Positions 54,667 to 64,000 of a stretch of 64,000 bases of DNA are shown in pieces. The translations under genes and the position numbers were made by a program. The notes beneath the pieces are model-generated. The model did not search any database, had not been told where the DNA came from, and saw only the letters and a program-made list of their open reading frames with translations. The stretch comes from an uncultured bacterium (lineage in GTDB: Bacteria; Bacillota; Clostridia; Oscillospirales; Oscillospiraceae). Each line of letters begins with the position of its first letter. Within the stretch, counting starts at the first letter, position 1. The stretch is from contig CASFCS010000022.1 of the NCBI GenBank assembly GCA_949293245.1, positions 35,845 to 99,844 of the forward strand. The letters are read 5' to 3'.

Positions 54667-56046
54667 ATGCAATCCAAACTGGAGGCCTACCTGTGCGGCC
54701 TGTCCGGCAAACAGGTGGCCGTGATCGGCATCGGCGTGAGCAACACGCCCCTCATTGAACTGCTGCTGGAGGCCGGCGTCTCAGTGACGGCCTGTGATAA
54801 AAATGCCCGGGAGTCTTTCGGAGGCCGGATCGAGGCCCTGGAGGCCAGGGGAGCCAGAGTCCGCCTGGGGGCGGACTACCTGGAGGACCTGACGGGGTTT
54901 GACGTGATTTTCCGCACCCCCGGTATGCGGCCCGACCTGCCCCAGCTGCGCCGGGCGGTGGAGGCGGGGGCCGTCCTCACCTCGGAGATGGAGGTGTTTT
55001 TCCAGGTGTGCCCCTGCCGCACCATCGCCGTCACCGGCAGCGACGGCAAAACCACCACTACCACTATTATTGACGGCCTTCTCCGGGCGGCGGGACACCG
55101 CACCTTCCTGGGGGGCAACATCGGCCGGCCCCTTCTGTCCGACGTGCCCCGGATGGAGCCGGAGGATATTGCCGTGCTGGAGCTCTCCTCCTTCCAGCTG
55201 ATGACCATGGACCGCAGCCCGGATATCGCCGTGGTCACAAACCTGGCTCCCAACCACCTGGATATCCACACCTCCATGGAGGAGTATGTCCAGGCCAAGG
55301 AGAACATCTACCTCCACCAGGGGCCCCAGGGGCGGCTGGTGCTCAACTACGACAATGAGATCACCCGCTCTTTTGCCCCCAGGGCCAGGGGAGAGGTGAC
55401 CTTCTTCTCCCGGCTGGGCCGGGATGAGGCCGCCGTGGCCCTGCGGGAGGAGGTCATCTGCCGGAATGGGGGGAAGGTCCTGCCGGTGCAGGATATTCTC
55501 CTGCCCGGGGTGCACAACGTGGAGAACTACATGGCCGCCATCGCCGCAGTGGAGGGCCTGGTGCCCGACCAGGTGATCCGGGATTATGCCCGCACCTTCG
55601 GCGGGGTAGAGCACCGCATCGAGCTGGTGCGGGAGCTGGACGGGGTGCGTTACTACAACGACTCCATCGCCTCCTCCCCCAGCCGCACCATCGCCGGCCT
55701 GCGCTCCTTCCCGGAGAAGGTGATCCTCATCGCCGGTGGGTACGACAAGCACATCCCCTACGACGTGCTGGGGCCGGAGATCACCGCCCATGTGAAGTGC
55801 CTCATCCTCACCGGGGCCACGGGCCCCAAGATCCGGGCGGCGGTGCTGGCCGCCCCGGACTATGTGCCGGGCCGGCCGGAGATCCTGGAGACGGAGGACC
55901 TCGCCCAGGCGGTGAAGGAGGCCCGGCGGCGGGCCGGGGCAGGGGACGTGGTCATCATGTCCCCCGCCAGCGCCTCCTTTGACCGGTATAAGAATTTTAT
56001 GGAGCGGGGCCAGGTATTCAAGTCCCTGGTACATGCCCTGAAGTGA
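54667..56046 (+). CDS. murD: UDP-N-acetylmuramoyl-L-alanine--D-glutamate ligase
   Basis: 459 residues. Adds D-glutamate to UDP-MurNAc-L-Ala. ATP loop GSDGKTTT at residues 124-131, GGNIGRPLL, ELSSFQL and NLAPNHLDIH, and the C-terminal YYNDSIASSPSRTIAGL, all MurD. It sits apart from a dcw cluster, downstream of rnpB on the other strand. AAGGGGG supports the ATG at 54667; a longer in-frame opening upstream lacks a site. Confidence 0.97.
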   Translation: MQSKLEAYLCGLSGKQVAVIGIGVSNTPLIELLLEAGVSVTACDKNARESFGGRIEALEARGARVRLGADYLEDLTGFDVIFRTPGMRPDLPQLRRAVEAGAVLTSEMEVFFQVCPCRTIAVTGSDGKTTTTTIIDGLLRAAGHRTFLGGNIGRPLLSDVPRMEPEDIAVLELSSFQLMTMDRSPDIAVVTNLAPNHLDIHTSMEEYVQAKENIYLHQGPQGRLVLNYDNEITRSFAPRARGEVTFFSRLGRDEAAVALREEVICRNGGKVLPVQDILLPGVHNVENYMAAIAAVEGLVPDQVIRDYARTFGGVEHRIELVRELDGVRYYNDSIASSPSRTIAGLRSFPEKVILIAGGYDKHIPYDVLGPEITAHVKCLILTGATGPKIRAAVLAAPDYVPGRPEILETEDLAQAVKEARRRAGAGDVVIMSPASASFDRYKNFMERGQVFKSLVHALK

Positions 56047-56071
56047 GGGCCAGCAGGCAAGGAGTGAACCG

Positions 56072-57115
56072 ATGTTGGATATGAGAGAGACCCTGGAGCG
56101 GCTGTGCGCCTGCGCCGCTCCCTCCGGGTATGAGGGGGAGGCCGCCCGGGCGGCGGAGGAGCTGCTGCGCCCCCTGATGGACGAGGTGTGGACCGACCGG
56201 CTGGGCAATGTAATCGGGGTGCGCCGGTGCGGCAGGCCGGAGGCCCCCCGGCTGGTGCTGGACGCCCATCTGGATGAGATCGGCCTGATGGTCACCGGGG
56301 CGGAGGAGGGCTTCCTCCGCTTTCGGGCCATCGGCGGGGTGGACCCCAGGATGCTGCCCGGCCGGGAGGTGACCCTTCTCACCCAGCCGCCCCTCTTCGG
56401 TGTGGTGGCCTGTATGCCCACCCATGTGCTGACAGAGGCGGACAAAGACGCCGCCATTCCCCTGGATGAACTGGTGATTGACGTGGGCATGACCCAGGAG
56501 GAGGTGGAGGCCGCCGTCCCCGTGGGCACCCCGGCGGTGTACCGGGGGAGCTGCTTCCCCCTGGGGGAGGGGCAGCTGTGCGGCAAGTCCATGGACGACC
56601 GGGCCTGCTTTGCCATCCTCCTGCGGACGGCGGAGCTTTTGAAGGGGCGGGAGCTGGACGTGGACCTCTATATCATGGGCAGCACCCGGGAAGAGGTGTC
56701 CGGGGCGGGGGCCAAGGTGGGCACCTTCGCGCTGGACCCCACCTACTGCGTGGCGGTGGACGTGACCCACGGCAAAACCCCCGACAGCCCCCCCGACCGG
56801 GCCAGCGTCATCGGCGGCGGCCCCGCCATCGGGGTGGGGCCCAATATGACCCGCTGGATGACCGAGCGGATGATCGCCAAGGCCAACGGGGAGGATATCC
56901 CCTATCAGCTGGAGGTGATGGAGGGCCACACCGGCACCAACGGCTGGCACATGCAGGTGAGCCGGGAGGGCATCCCCACGTCGGTGGTGTCCCTGCCGCT
57001 GAAATATATGCACACCCCCATCGAGGTGCTGGAGAGCAGGGATATGGAGGCGGTGGCCAGACTGCTGGCCGCCTTCACCGAGAAGCTGGGAGAGGAGGCT
57101 GAGGGCCTGTGCTGA
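56072..57115 (+). CDS. M42 family metallopeptidase (first of three)
   Basis: 347 residues. Glutamyl-aminopeptidase-like, dodecameric in studied relatives. Metal residues: DAHLDEIG, KSMDDRA, TREEVSGAG, VDVTHG and GTNGWHMQ, with the C-terminal KYMHTPIE histidine. AAGGAG precedes the ATG. Closely related genes follow, suggesting tandem duplication and specialisation; each has different loops around the active site. Confidence 0.93.
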   Translation: MLDMRETLERLCACAAPSGYEGEAARAAEELLRPLMDEVWTDRLGNVIGVRRCGRPEAPRLVLDAHLDEIGLMVTGAEEGFLRFRAIGGVDPRMLPGREVTLLTQPPLFGVVACMPTHVLTEADKDAAIPLDELVIDVGMTQEEVEAAVPVGTPAVYRGSCFPLGEGQLCGKSMDDRACFAILLRTAELLKGRELDVDLYIMGSTREEVSGAGAKVGTFALDPTYCVAVDVTHGKTPDSPPDRASVIGGGPAIGVGPNMTRWMTERMIAKANGEDIPYQLEVMEGHTGTNGWHMQVSREGIPTSVVSLPLKYMHTPIEVLESRDMEAVARLLAAFTEKLGEEAEGLC

Positions 57116-58137
57116 ATACCGTCAAGACCCTGTGCGCCCTGCCCGGGGTGTCCAGCTGGGAGGACCGGGTGCGCAGCTACCTGAAAGAGGCCTGCGCCCC
57201 CTATGTGCAGGGGTGCCGGGTGGACCCCATGGGCAACCTGATCCTCTTCAAAAAGGGGAAAAAGTCCACCGGCTCCACCCTCCTCCTCACCGCCCACATG
57301 GACGAGGTGGGCATTATCATCAAAAGCGTCACCCCGGAGGGGTATCTGAAATTCGCCCCCATCGGCGGGGTGGACCGGCGGGTGCTCATCGGCAAGCGCT
57401 TCCGGGTGGGGCCCAAAGAGGTCCCCGGCGTGGTGGGGCTGAAGGCCTACCACATGGTGAGCGCCGAGGAGGAGAAAAAGACCCCCAAGCTGGAGGATCT
57501 GTATCTGGACATCGGCGCCTCCAGCCGCCAGGAGGCCCTGGAGAAGGTGGCCCTGGGGGATGTGGGCGTCTTTGAGAGCGACTGCCTGGAGTTCGGCAGC
57601 GGCATGCTCAAGGCCAAGGCCCTGGACGACCGGGTGGGCTGCGCCGTGCTGCTCAAGCTCATCCGGGAGGAGGAGCTGCCCATGGACTGCACTTTTGCCT
57701 TCACCGTCCAGGAGGAGGTGGGTACCCGGGGGGCCTTCGGCGTGGGCTTCTCCTGCGCCCCCCAGATCGCCCTGGTGGTGGAGGGCACCTGCGCCGCCGA
57801 CATCCCCAAGGTGGCGCCTCACCGCCGGGTGTGCGCCCTGGGGAAGGGCCCTGTGATCCCCATGATGGACCGGGGCACCCTCTACGACCGGGAGCTCTTT
57901 GAGCTGCTGCGGGCCACAGCCGTGGAAAACGGCATCCCCTGGCAGTGCAAGGAGTTCGTGGCGGGCAGCAACGACGCCAGCGCCCTCCAGCGCAGCGGGG
58001 CCGGGGTGCGGGTGTGCGCCCTGGCCGCCCCGGTGCGCTATATCCACACTCCCTCCAGCGTGGCCTGTATCCGGGATCTGGAGGACCTCTACCGCCTGAC
58101 TGTGCGCTTCCTGGCCGCCCTGGCGGCCCGATACTGA
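57109..58137 (+). CDS. M42 family metallopeptidase (second of three)
   Basis: 342 residues. Metal residues TAHMDEVG, KALDDRVG, QEEVGTRGA, VEGTCAAD (Glu in place of the usual Asp) and RYIHTPSSV. It starts with GTG at 57109, overlapping the first gene by 7 bases, so expression is coupled. GAGGAGG lies 11 bases before it. The substrate preference is unknown. Confidence 0.92.
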   Translation: MLNTVKTLCALPGVSSWEDRVRSYLKEACAPYVQGCRVDPMGNLILFKKGKKSTGSTLLLTAHMDEVGIIIKSVTPEGYLKFAPIGGVDRRVLIGKRFRVGPKEVPGVVGLKAYHMVSAEEEKKTPKLEDLYLDIGASSRQEALEKVALGDVGVFESDCLEFGSGMLKAKALDDRVGCAVLLKLIREEELPMDCTFAFTVQEEVGTRGAFGVGFSCAPQIALVVEGTCAADIPKVAPHRRVCALGKGPVIPMMDRGTLYDRELFELLRATAVENGIPWQCKEFVAGSNDASALQRSGAGVRVCALAAPVRYIHTPSSVACIRDLEDLYRLTVRFLAALAARY

Positions 58138-58153
58138 AAGGATGGGACCCAAT

Positions 58154-59149
58154 ATGGATATCTGCACCATACTCACAAAGCTCAACGGGGCCAACGGCCC
58201 CTCCGGCGGGGAGGCCCCGGTGGCCCGGGAGATCGCCGCCCTGGCCCGGCCCTATGTGGACGAGATCACCACCGACACCCTGGGCAACCTCATCTGCCGC
58301 AAGAAGGGAAGCGGCCCCAAGGTGATGCTGGCCGCCCACATGGACAGCCTGGGGCTGATGGTCACCCACATTGAGAAGGAGGGCTTCCTGCGGGTGGCCA
58401 AGGTGGGGGGCGTCCACCCCGAGGACATCCTCCACACCCCCGTCCGCTTCCCCTGCGGCGCCGTGGGCACCGTGTGCGCCGACGGCAGCGCGGAGGCCGG
58501 CAAGCTCACCATGGAGGACCTCTATCTGGACATGGGCTTTGCCTCCCGGGAGGAGGCGGAGAAGGTGGTCCAGGTGGGGGACGTGGCGGTGTACCACCTG
58601 CCGGTGTACCAGACCGCCGGGCGCATCCTCTCCCCCTATATGGACAACCGCATTTCCTGCGCGGTGCTCCTGCTGGCCATGGAGCAGCTCAGGGAGACCG
58701 CCAACGACGTCTACTTCGTCTTTACCGTCCAGGAGGAGGTGGGCCTCCGGGGGGCCCGCACGGCGGCCTGGGCCATCGACCCGGACTATGCCGTGGCGGT
58801 GGACGTGTGCGGCTGCCGGGACGTGCCCGGCAGCAAGACCGTGAGCAGCAGCCGCCAGGGGGGCGGCGCCGCCATCAAGGTGATGGACGCCTCGGTCATC
58901 AGCCACCCGGCCATGGTGGAGCTGCTGCGCTCCCTGGCCAGGGAGGGGGACATCCCCTTCCAGATGGACGTGCTGGGCCGGGGGGGCACCGATGCCGGCG
59001 CCATCCACCAGAGCCGGGCCGGGGTGGTCACCGGGGGCATCTCCGTCCCCTGCCGCTATATCCACTCCCCCGGGGAGATGGTGACGGTCAGCGACGTGGA
59101 GGCCTGCGTCCGGCTGTCCGCCGCCCTGGCCCAGGCCAAGCTGGACTGA
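58154..59149 (+). CDS. M42 family metallopeptidase (third of three)
   Basis: 331 residues. Metal residues AAHMDSLG, YMDNRISC (Asn where the others have Asp-Arg), QEEVGLRGA, VDVCGC and RYIHSPGEM. AAAGGA 11 bases before 58154 fits the family-like start MDICTILTKLNGANGPSG; an ATG 12 bases upstream is the alternative. Together the three genes form one operon of aminopeptidases, ending with the PLP enzyme. Confidence 0.92.
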   Translation: MDICTILTKLNGANGPSGGEAPVAREIAALARPYVDEITTDTLGNLICRKKGSGPKVMLAAHMDSLGLMVTHIEKEGFLRVAKVGGVHPEDILHTPVRFPCGAVGTVCADGSAEAGKLTMEDLYLDMGFASREEAEKVVQVGDVAVYHLPVYQTAGRILSPYMDNRISCAVLLLAMEQLRETANDVYFVFTVQEEVGLRGARTAAWAIDPDYAVAVDVCGCRDVPGSKTVSSSRQGGGAAIKVMDASVISHPAMVELLRSLAREGDIPFQMDVLGRGGTDAGAIHQSRAGVVTGGISVPCRYIHSPGEMVTVSDVEACVRLSAALAQAKLD

Positions 59150-59183
59150 CCCAATACCAGAAAGATAGGATGAAGCGAGAGAC

Positions 59184-60437
59184 ATGGCTTTACAGATCAG
59201 CGAGAGAGTAAACGCCCTGGCCCGCCAGGCCCAGGCCGACCTGCAAGAGCAGTTTGCGCGCATTGACGCCATCGCCCAGGAGAACACCATGCGGGTGCTG
59301 GCGGCCTTCCAGGACCACCGGGTGGCGGAGGGCTATTTCGCCGGCACCACCGGCTACGGCTACGACGACCTGGGCCGGGACAAGCTGGACGAGATCTACG
59401 CCCAGGTGTTTGGCACGGAGGCCGCCCTGGTGCGTCTCCAGTTCGTCAACGGCACCCACGCCATCACCTGCGCCCTTTTCGGGGCCCTGAAGGCGGGGGA
59501 TGTGCTGGTGTCCGCCGTGGGGGCCCCCTACGACACTCTGCTGGGGGCCATCGGCGTGGTGGACAAGGGCCCCGGTTCTCTGAAGGACTACGGGGTGGAG
59601 TATCGCCAGGTGGACCTGGTGGACGACAAGCCCGACCTGCCGGGCATGGCCCGGGCGGCGGCGGACCCCCGGGTGAAGGTGGTCCTCATCCAGCGCTCCA
59701 AGGGATACTCCACCCGCTCCTCCCTCTCCGTGGAGGAGATCGGGGAGATGTGCCGGGTGATCCGGGGGAGCAACCCCAATGTGTCCATCGTGGTGGACAA
59801 CTGCTACGGGGAGTTCGTAGAGACCCTGGAGCCCACCCATGTGGGGGCCGACCTGGTGGTGGGCTCCCTCATCAAGAACCCCGGGGGCGGCCTGGCCCCC
59901 ACCGGGGGATACATCGCCGGCCGCCGGGACCTGGTGGAGGGGGCCGCCATGCGCCTCACCGCCCCGGGCATCGGCGGGGAGTGCGGGTGCACCCTGGGGC
60001 AAAACCGCCTGCTCTACCAGGGGTTCTTCCTGGCCCCCCACACCGTGGCCCAGGCGGTCAAGACCGCCGTGTTCGCCGCCCGGATGATGGAGCTGCTGGG
60101 CTACGCCACGAAGCCCGCCGCCCTGGCGGTGCGCCGCGATATCATCCAGATGATCCATTTCGGACAGCCCGAGCCCCTGAAAAAGTTCTGTAAGGGCATC
60201 CAGTTCGGGGCGCCGGTGGACTCCTACGTCACCCCGGAGCCCTGGGACATGCCGGGGTACGACAGCCAGGTCATCATGGCCGCCGGTGCCTTCGTCCAGG
60301 GGGCCTCCATCGAGCTCTCCTGCGACGCCCCTATGCGGGAGCCCTACACCGCCTATCTCCAGGGCGGCCTCACCTATGAGAGCGGCCGGCTTGGGGTGAT
60401 GCTGGCGGTGGAGGAGCTGCTGGGCCCGGAGGCCTGA
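59184..60437 (+). CDS. Methionine gamma-lyase family PLP enzyme (YnbB, 'aluminium resistance')
   Basis: 417 residues. Fold-type I PLP protein of the YnbB group: TTGYGYDDLGRDKLDEIYA at the N-terminus, VDNCYGEFVE, and the PLP lysine in GSLIKNPGGGLAPTGGYIAG. Members are annotated from a cystathionine-lyase resemblance, but the substrate is not established. It follows the M42 genes by 34 bases and may use amino acids they release. The ribosome binding site is weak (GAAGCGAGAG). Confidence 0.92.
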   Translation: MALQISERVNALARQAQADLQEQFARIDAIAQENTMRVLAAFQDHRVAEGYFAGTTGYGYDDLGRDKLDEIYAQVFGTEAALVRLQFVNGTHAITCALFGALKAGDVLVSAVGAPYDTLLGAIGVVDKGPGSLKDYGVEYRQVDLVDDKPDLPGMARAAADPRVKVVLIQRSKGYSTRSSLSVEEIGEMCRVIRGSNPNVSIVVDNCYGEFVETLEPTHVGADLVVGSLIKNPGGGLAPTGGYIAGRRDLVEGAAMRLTAPGIGGECGCTLGQNRLLYQGFFLAPHTVAQAVKTAVFAARMMELLGYATKPAALAVRRDIIQMIHFGQPEPLKKFCKGIQFGAPVDSYVTPEPWDMPGYDSQVIMAAGAFVQGASIELSCDAPMREPYTAYLQGGLTYESGRLGVMLAVEELLGPEA

Positions 60438-60453
60438 GGACGTATCAAACCCG

Positions 60454-60481
60454 CCTCCCCCGCATATGCTCCCAGGGGAGG
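60454..60481 (+). promoter_or_regulatory. Hairpin covering the yunB ribosome binding site
   Basis: CCTCCCC (60454-60460) can pair with GGGGAGG (60475-60481), which is the Shine-Dalgarno of yunB. Confidence 0.4.
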
Positions 60482-60490
60482 TGAGGCCCT

Positions 60491-61156
60491 GTGCGATACA
60501 CGGCGCCCCTGGGGCGCTTTCTGCGGCGGGCCCGGGTCAGAAGGCGGATTGGCTGGCGCGGTACCCTGCTGATCCTGGCCGCCCTGGCGGCGGGGGGCGC
60601 GCTGCTCCTCAACGCCCAGTTTCGCCCCGTGGCCCAGGCGGTGTCCCGCAGCTATGTCTCCGGGGTCATGTCCCAGGCCATTCAGGCGGGTATCGCCGCA
60701 GAGTTGGCGGAGGACCCGGTGGCCTATGGGGACATCATCACCATGGAGGTGGGCCCTGAGGGCTATGTCACCGCCCTGGAGAGCAACATGGCCGCGGTCA
60801 ACCTGCTCAAGGCCAGGCTCATCCAGCGCTCTGCTCAATCCCTGGAAGAGCTGTCAGAGTGGGACCTGCGCATTCCCACCGGCACGCTCACGGGGCTGGA
60901 CCTGCTCTCCGGCCTGGGGCCGGGGGTGGAGGTGCGCTTCGTGTCCCTGAGCTGGGTGACGGGGGAGTTTACCAGCCAGTTCTCCCAGGCGGGACTCAAC
61001 CAGACCCTCCACCGGGTCATGTTGGAGCTGGAGGCCCAGGCCCTTATCCTGCTGCCGGGAGGGCAGGAGACCGTCACCGTGGCGGATCAGGTCTGCCTGG
61101 CGGAGACGGTGATCGTGGGCCCCATCCCGGAGTTCTGGCTGGGGACCCAGGGATAA
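60491..61156 (+). CDS. yunB: Sporulation protein YunB
   Basis: 221 residues. One N-terminal membrane helix (about residues 24-42), then the YunB domain: VSRSYVSGVMSQAIQAGI, DIITMEVGPEGYVTALESNM and IPTGTLTGLDLLSGLGPGVEVRF. In Bacillus yunB is a sigma-E gene needed for full sporulation. Start codon GTG with GGGGAGGTGAG upstream. Here it precedes ligA. Confidence 0.92.
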   Translation: MRYTAPLGRFLRRARVRRRIGWRGTLLILAALAAGGALLLNAQFRPVAQAVSRSYVSGVMSQAIQAGIAAELAEDPVAYGDIITMEVGPEGYVTALESNMAAVNLLKARLIQRSAQSLEELSEWDLRIPTGTLTGLDLLSGLGPGVEVRFVSLSWVTGEFTSQFSQAGLNQTLHRVMLELEAQALILLPGGQETVTVADQVCLAETVIVGPIPEFWLGTQG

Positions 61157-63169
<2,013 letters not shown>

Positions 63170-63248
63170 TTTAAGAGTTTTTCCCCTTGTTTCTTAATGG
63201 CGGACGGTGGTAGGCTGTTGCCATCAGCCGGACAGGGGGGCGAGCGGG

Positions 63249-63947
63249 ATGAGAAGAAGGACAAGAGGACCCGGGCGGGGCCTGGCGCTGGCGCTGGGGC
63301 TGCTGCTCCTGGTGGGGGCGGCGGTCTGGGCGGGGCACACGGTCATGGAGGCCACCGCCATACAGGTGCCCCGGCTCACCCTGTCCACCGACGCCAACGG
63401 AAACGGCCGGGACGATCTCACCGACATGGTGGAGGGGGCCCTCCAGTGCGTGGAGAACGGCCCGGACTATGTCAGTGCCTACTACGCCGGGGGATACCCG
63501 CCCGAGGACGAGGGGGTATGCACCGACGTGATCTGGCGGGCCTTTCAGGCGGCGGGGTACCAGCTCAAGGACCTGGTGGACCAGGATATCGCCGCCCACC
63601 CGGAGGAGTACCCCCGGGTCACAGCGGAGGGGGGCGCCGACCCCAACATCGACTTTCGCCGGGTGACCAACCTGGACGTGTTTTTCCGCCGCAGCGCCGC
63701 GGTCCTCACCTGTGAAGTGGTCCCCCGGGACCTGGACAACCTGAGTCAATGGCAGGGGGGCGACGTCGTCACGGTGAAGGACGGCAGTCAGTACCATATC
63801 GGCATTCTCTCCACCAAGCGAAACTGGCAGGGGGTCCCCTATGTGATCCACCACCCATCGGGCAAGCCGGTGGAGGAGGACTGCCTGCTGGAGTGGTACC
63901 AGAGGGGCATTATTTTGGGCCACTACCGCTATCCGGCGGAGCAGTGA
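63249..63947 (+). CDS. DUF1287 secreted protein
   Basis: 232 residues. An N-terminal membrane or signal helix (LALALGLLLLVGAAVWAGHTV), then DUF1287: YYAGGYPPEDEGVCTDVIWRAFQAAGY with a conserved Cys/Asp like the NlpC/P60 fold, NIDFRRVTNLDVFFRR, GDVVTV, HIGIL and VIHH. DUF1287 proteins are probable cysteine hydrolases of the cell wall. The GAGCGGG before 63249 is weak; an in-frame ATG-less extension upstream exists. Confidence 0.87.
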   Translation: MRRRTRGPGRGLALALGLLLLVGAAVWAGHTVMEATAIQVPRLTLSTDANGNGRDDLTDMVEGALQCVENGPDYVSAYYAGGYPPEDEGVCTDVIWRAFQAAGYQLKDLVDQDIAAHPEEYPRVTAEGGADPNIDFRRVTNLDVFFRRSAAVLTCEVVPRDLDNLSQWQGGDVVTVKDGSQYHIGILSTKRNWQGVPYVIHHPSGKPVEEDCLLEWYQRGIILGHYRYPAEQ

Positions 63948-63976
63948 GGAACAATATGAAAAGCCAACAGAGAGGC

Positions 63977-64000
63977 CGCTGCGGGCGTTAGCCCGCAGCG
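63977..64000 (+). terminator. Hairpin at the window edge
   Basis: CGCTGCGGGC (63977-63986) pairs with GCCCGCAGCG (63991-64000); it is likely the DUF1287 gene terminator, but the tail lies outside the window. Confidence 0.7.

Overview
The window looks like chromosomal core DNA from a GC-rich, endospore-forming Firmicute. Sporulation genes (spoIVA, a SipL-like SPOCS/LysM gene, yunB), strong AAGGAGG ribosome binding sites, PerR/rubrerythrin/desulfoferrodoxin oxygen defence, HPr kinase, a membrane pyrophosphatase and a 2-hydroxyacyl-CoA dehydratase activase point to an anaerobic gut Clostridium relative. An Oscillospiraceae member (Flavonifractor/Lawsonibacter-like) is my best guess; that placement is inference from GC content and gene content. 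I see no tRNA, rRNA, CRISPR array, insertion sequence or prophage.

Layout. 1-5.5 kb: the end of a SipL-like gene, about 1 kb of repeat-rich noncoding DNA, spoIVA behind a sigma-E-type promoter, a lipoprotein, and an AT-rich patch holding a broken amidase-like gene. 5.5-9.4 kb: M3 oligopeptidase, DUF308 membrane protein, FlK-like thioesterase, RluA-type pseudouridine synthase. 9.5-17.4 kb: DUF177-rpmF, der-plsY-gpsA, Cu/Zn SOD-like protein, rpmB, hprK, glmS. 17.4-21.8 kb: a 47-codon gene for a peptide with PQ(G/D)FYPA repeats, a THF-type riboswitch leading folC-folT, an alanine symporter, an HD hydrolase. 21.9-26.4 kb: tepA, uppP and a frameshifted ftsK/spoIIIE. 26.4-32.6 kb: a heterodimeric ABC exporter with a structured leader, DUF3842, a Crh-like HPr protein, malQ. 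32.7-34.9 kb: a PerR-like regulator, a double-rubredoxin protein and a ferredoxin-rubrerythrin fusion. 35.1-43.5 kb: a YbhJ-like hydratase, hppA, trkAH, a secreted protein. 43.6-46.8 kb: a nucleoside phosphorylase, a 52-aa protein, a MATE exporter, a GNAT acetyltransferase. 46.8-51.1 kb: a split 2-hydroxyacyl-CoA dehydratase activase system. 51.3-53.2 kb: a small lipoprotein, a second PerR-like regulator, desulfoferrodoxin and rubrerythrin. 53.3-64 kb: an SGNH lipoprotein, rnpB (RNase P RNA), murD, three tandem M42 peptidases, a YnbB-like PLP enzyme, yunB, ligA and a DUF1287 protein.

Functional themes. Two separate Fur/PerR-led operons serve peroxide and superoxide reduction without catalase, as expected for an anaerobe. 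Folate use is tied together by one riboswitch over folC and folT. Carbon signalling is represented by HprK and a Crh-like partner that lacks the histidine but keeps the serine region. Spore coat assembly is represented by a SipL-like protein next to SpoIVA. The most unusual items are the ferredoxin-rubrerythrin fusion with an internal translation start, the FYPA-repeat peptide, the 41-base deletion in ftsK, the shared -35 region between rnpB and murD, and the hairpin-rich intergenic DNA before spoIVA. I did not find a clearly new multi-gene defence or biosynthetic system.
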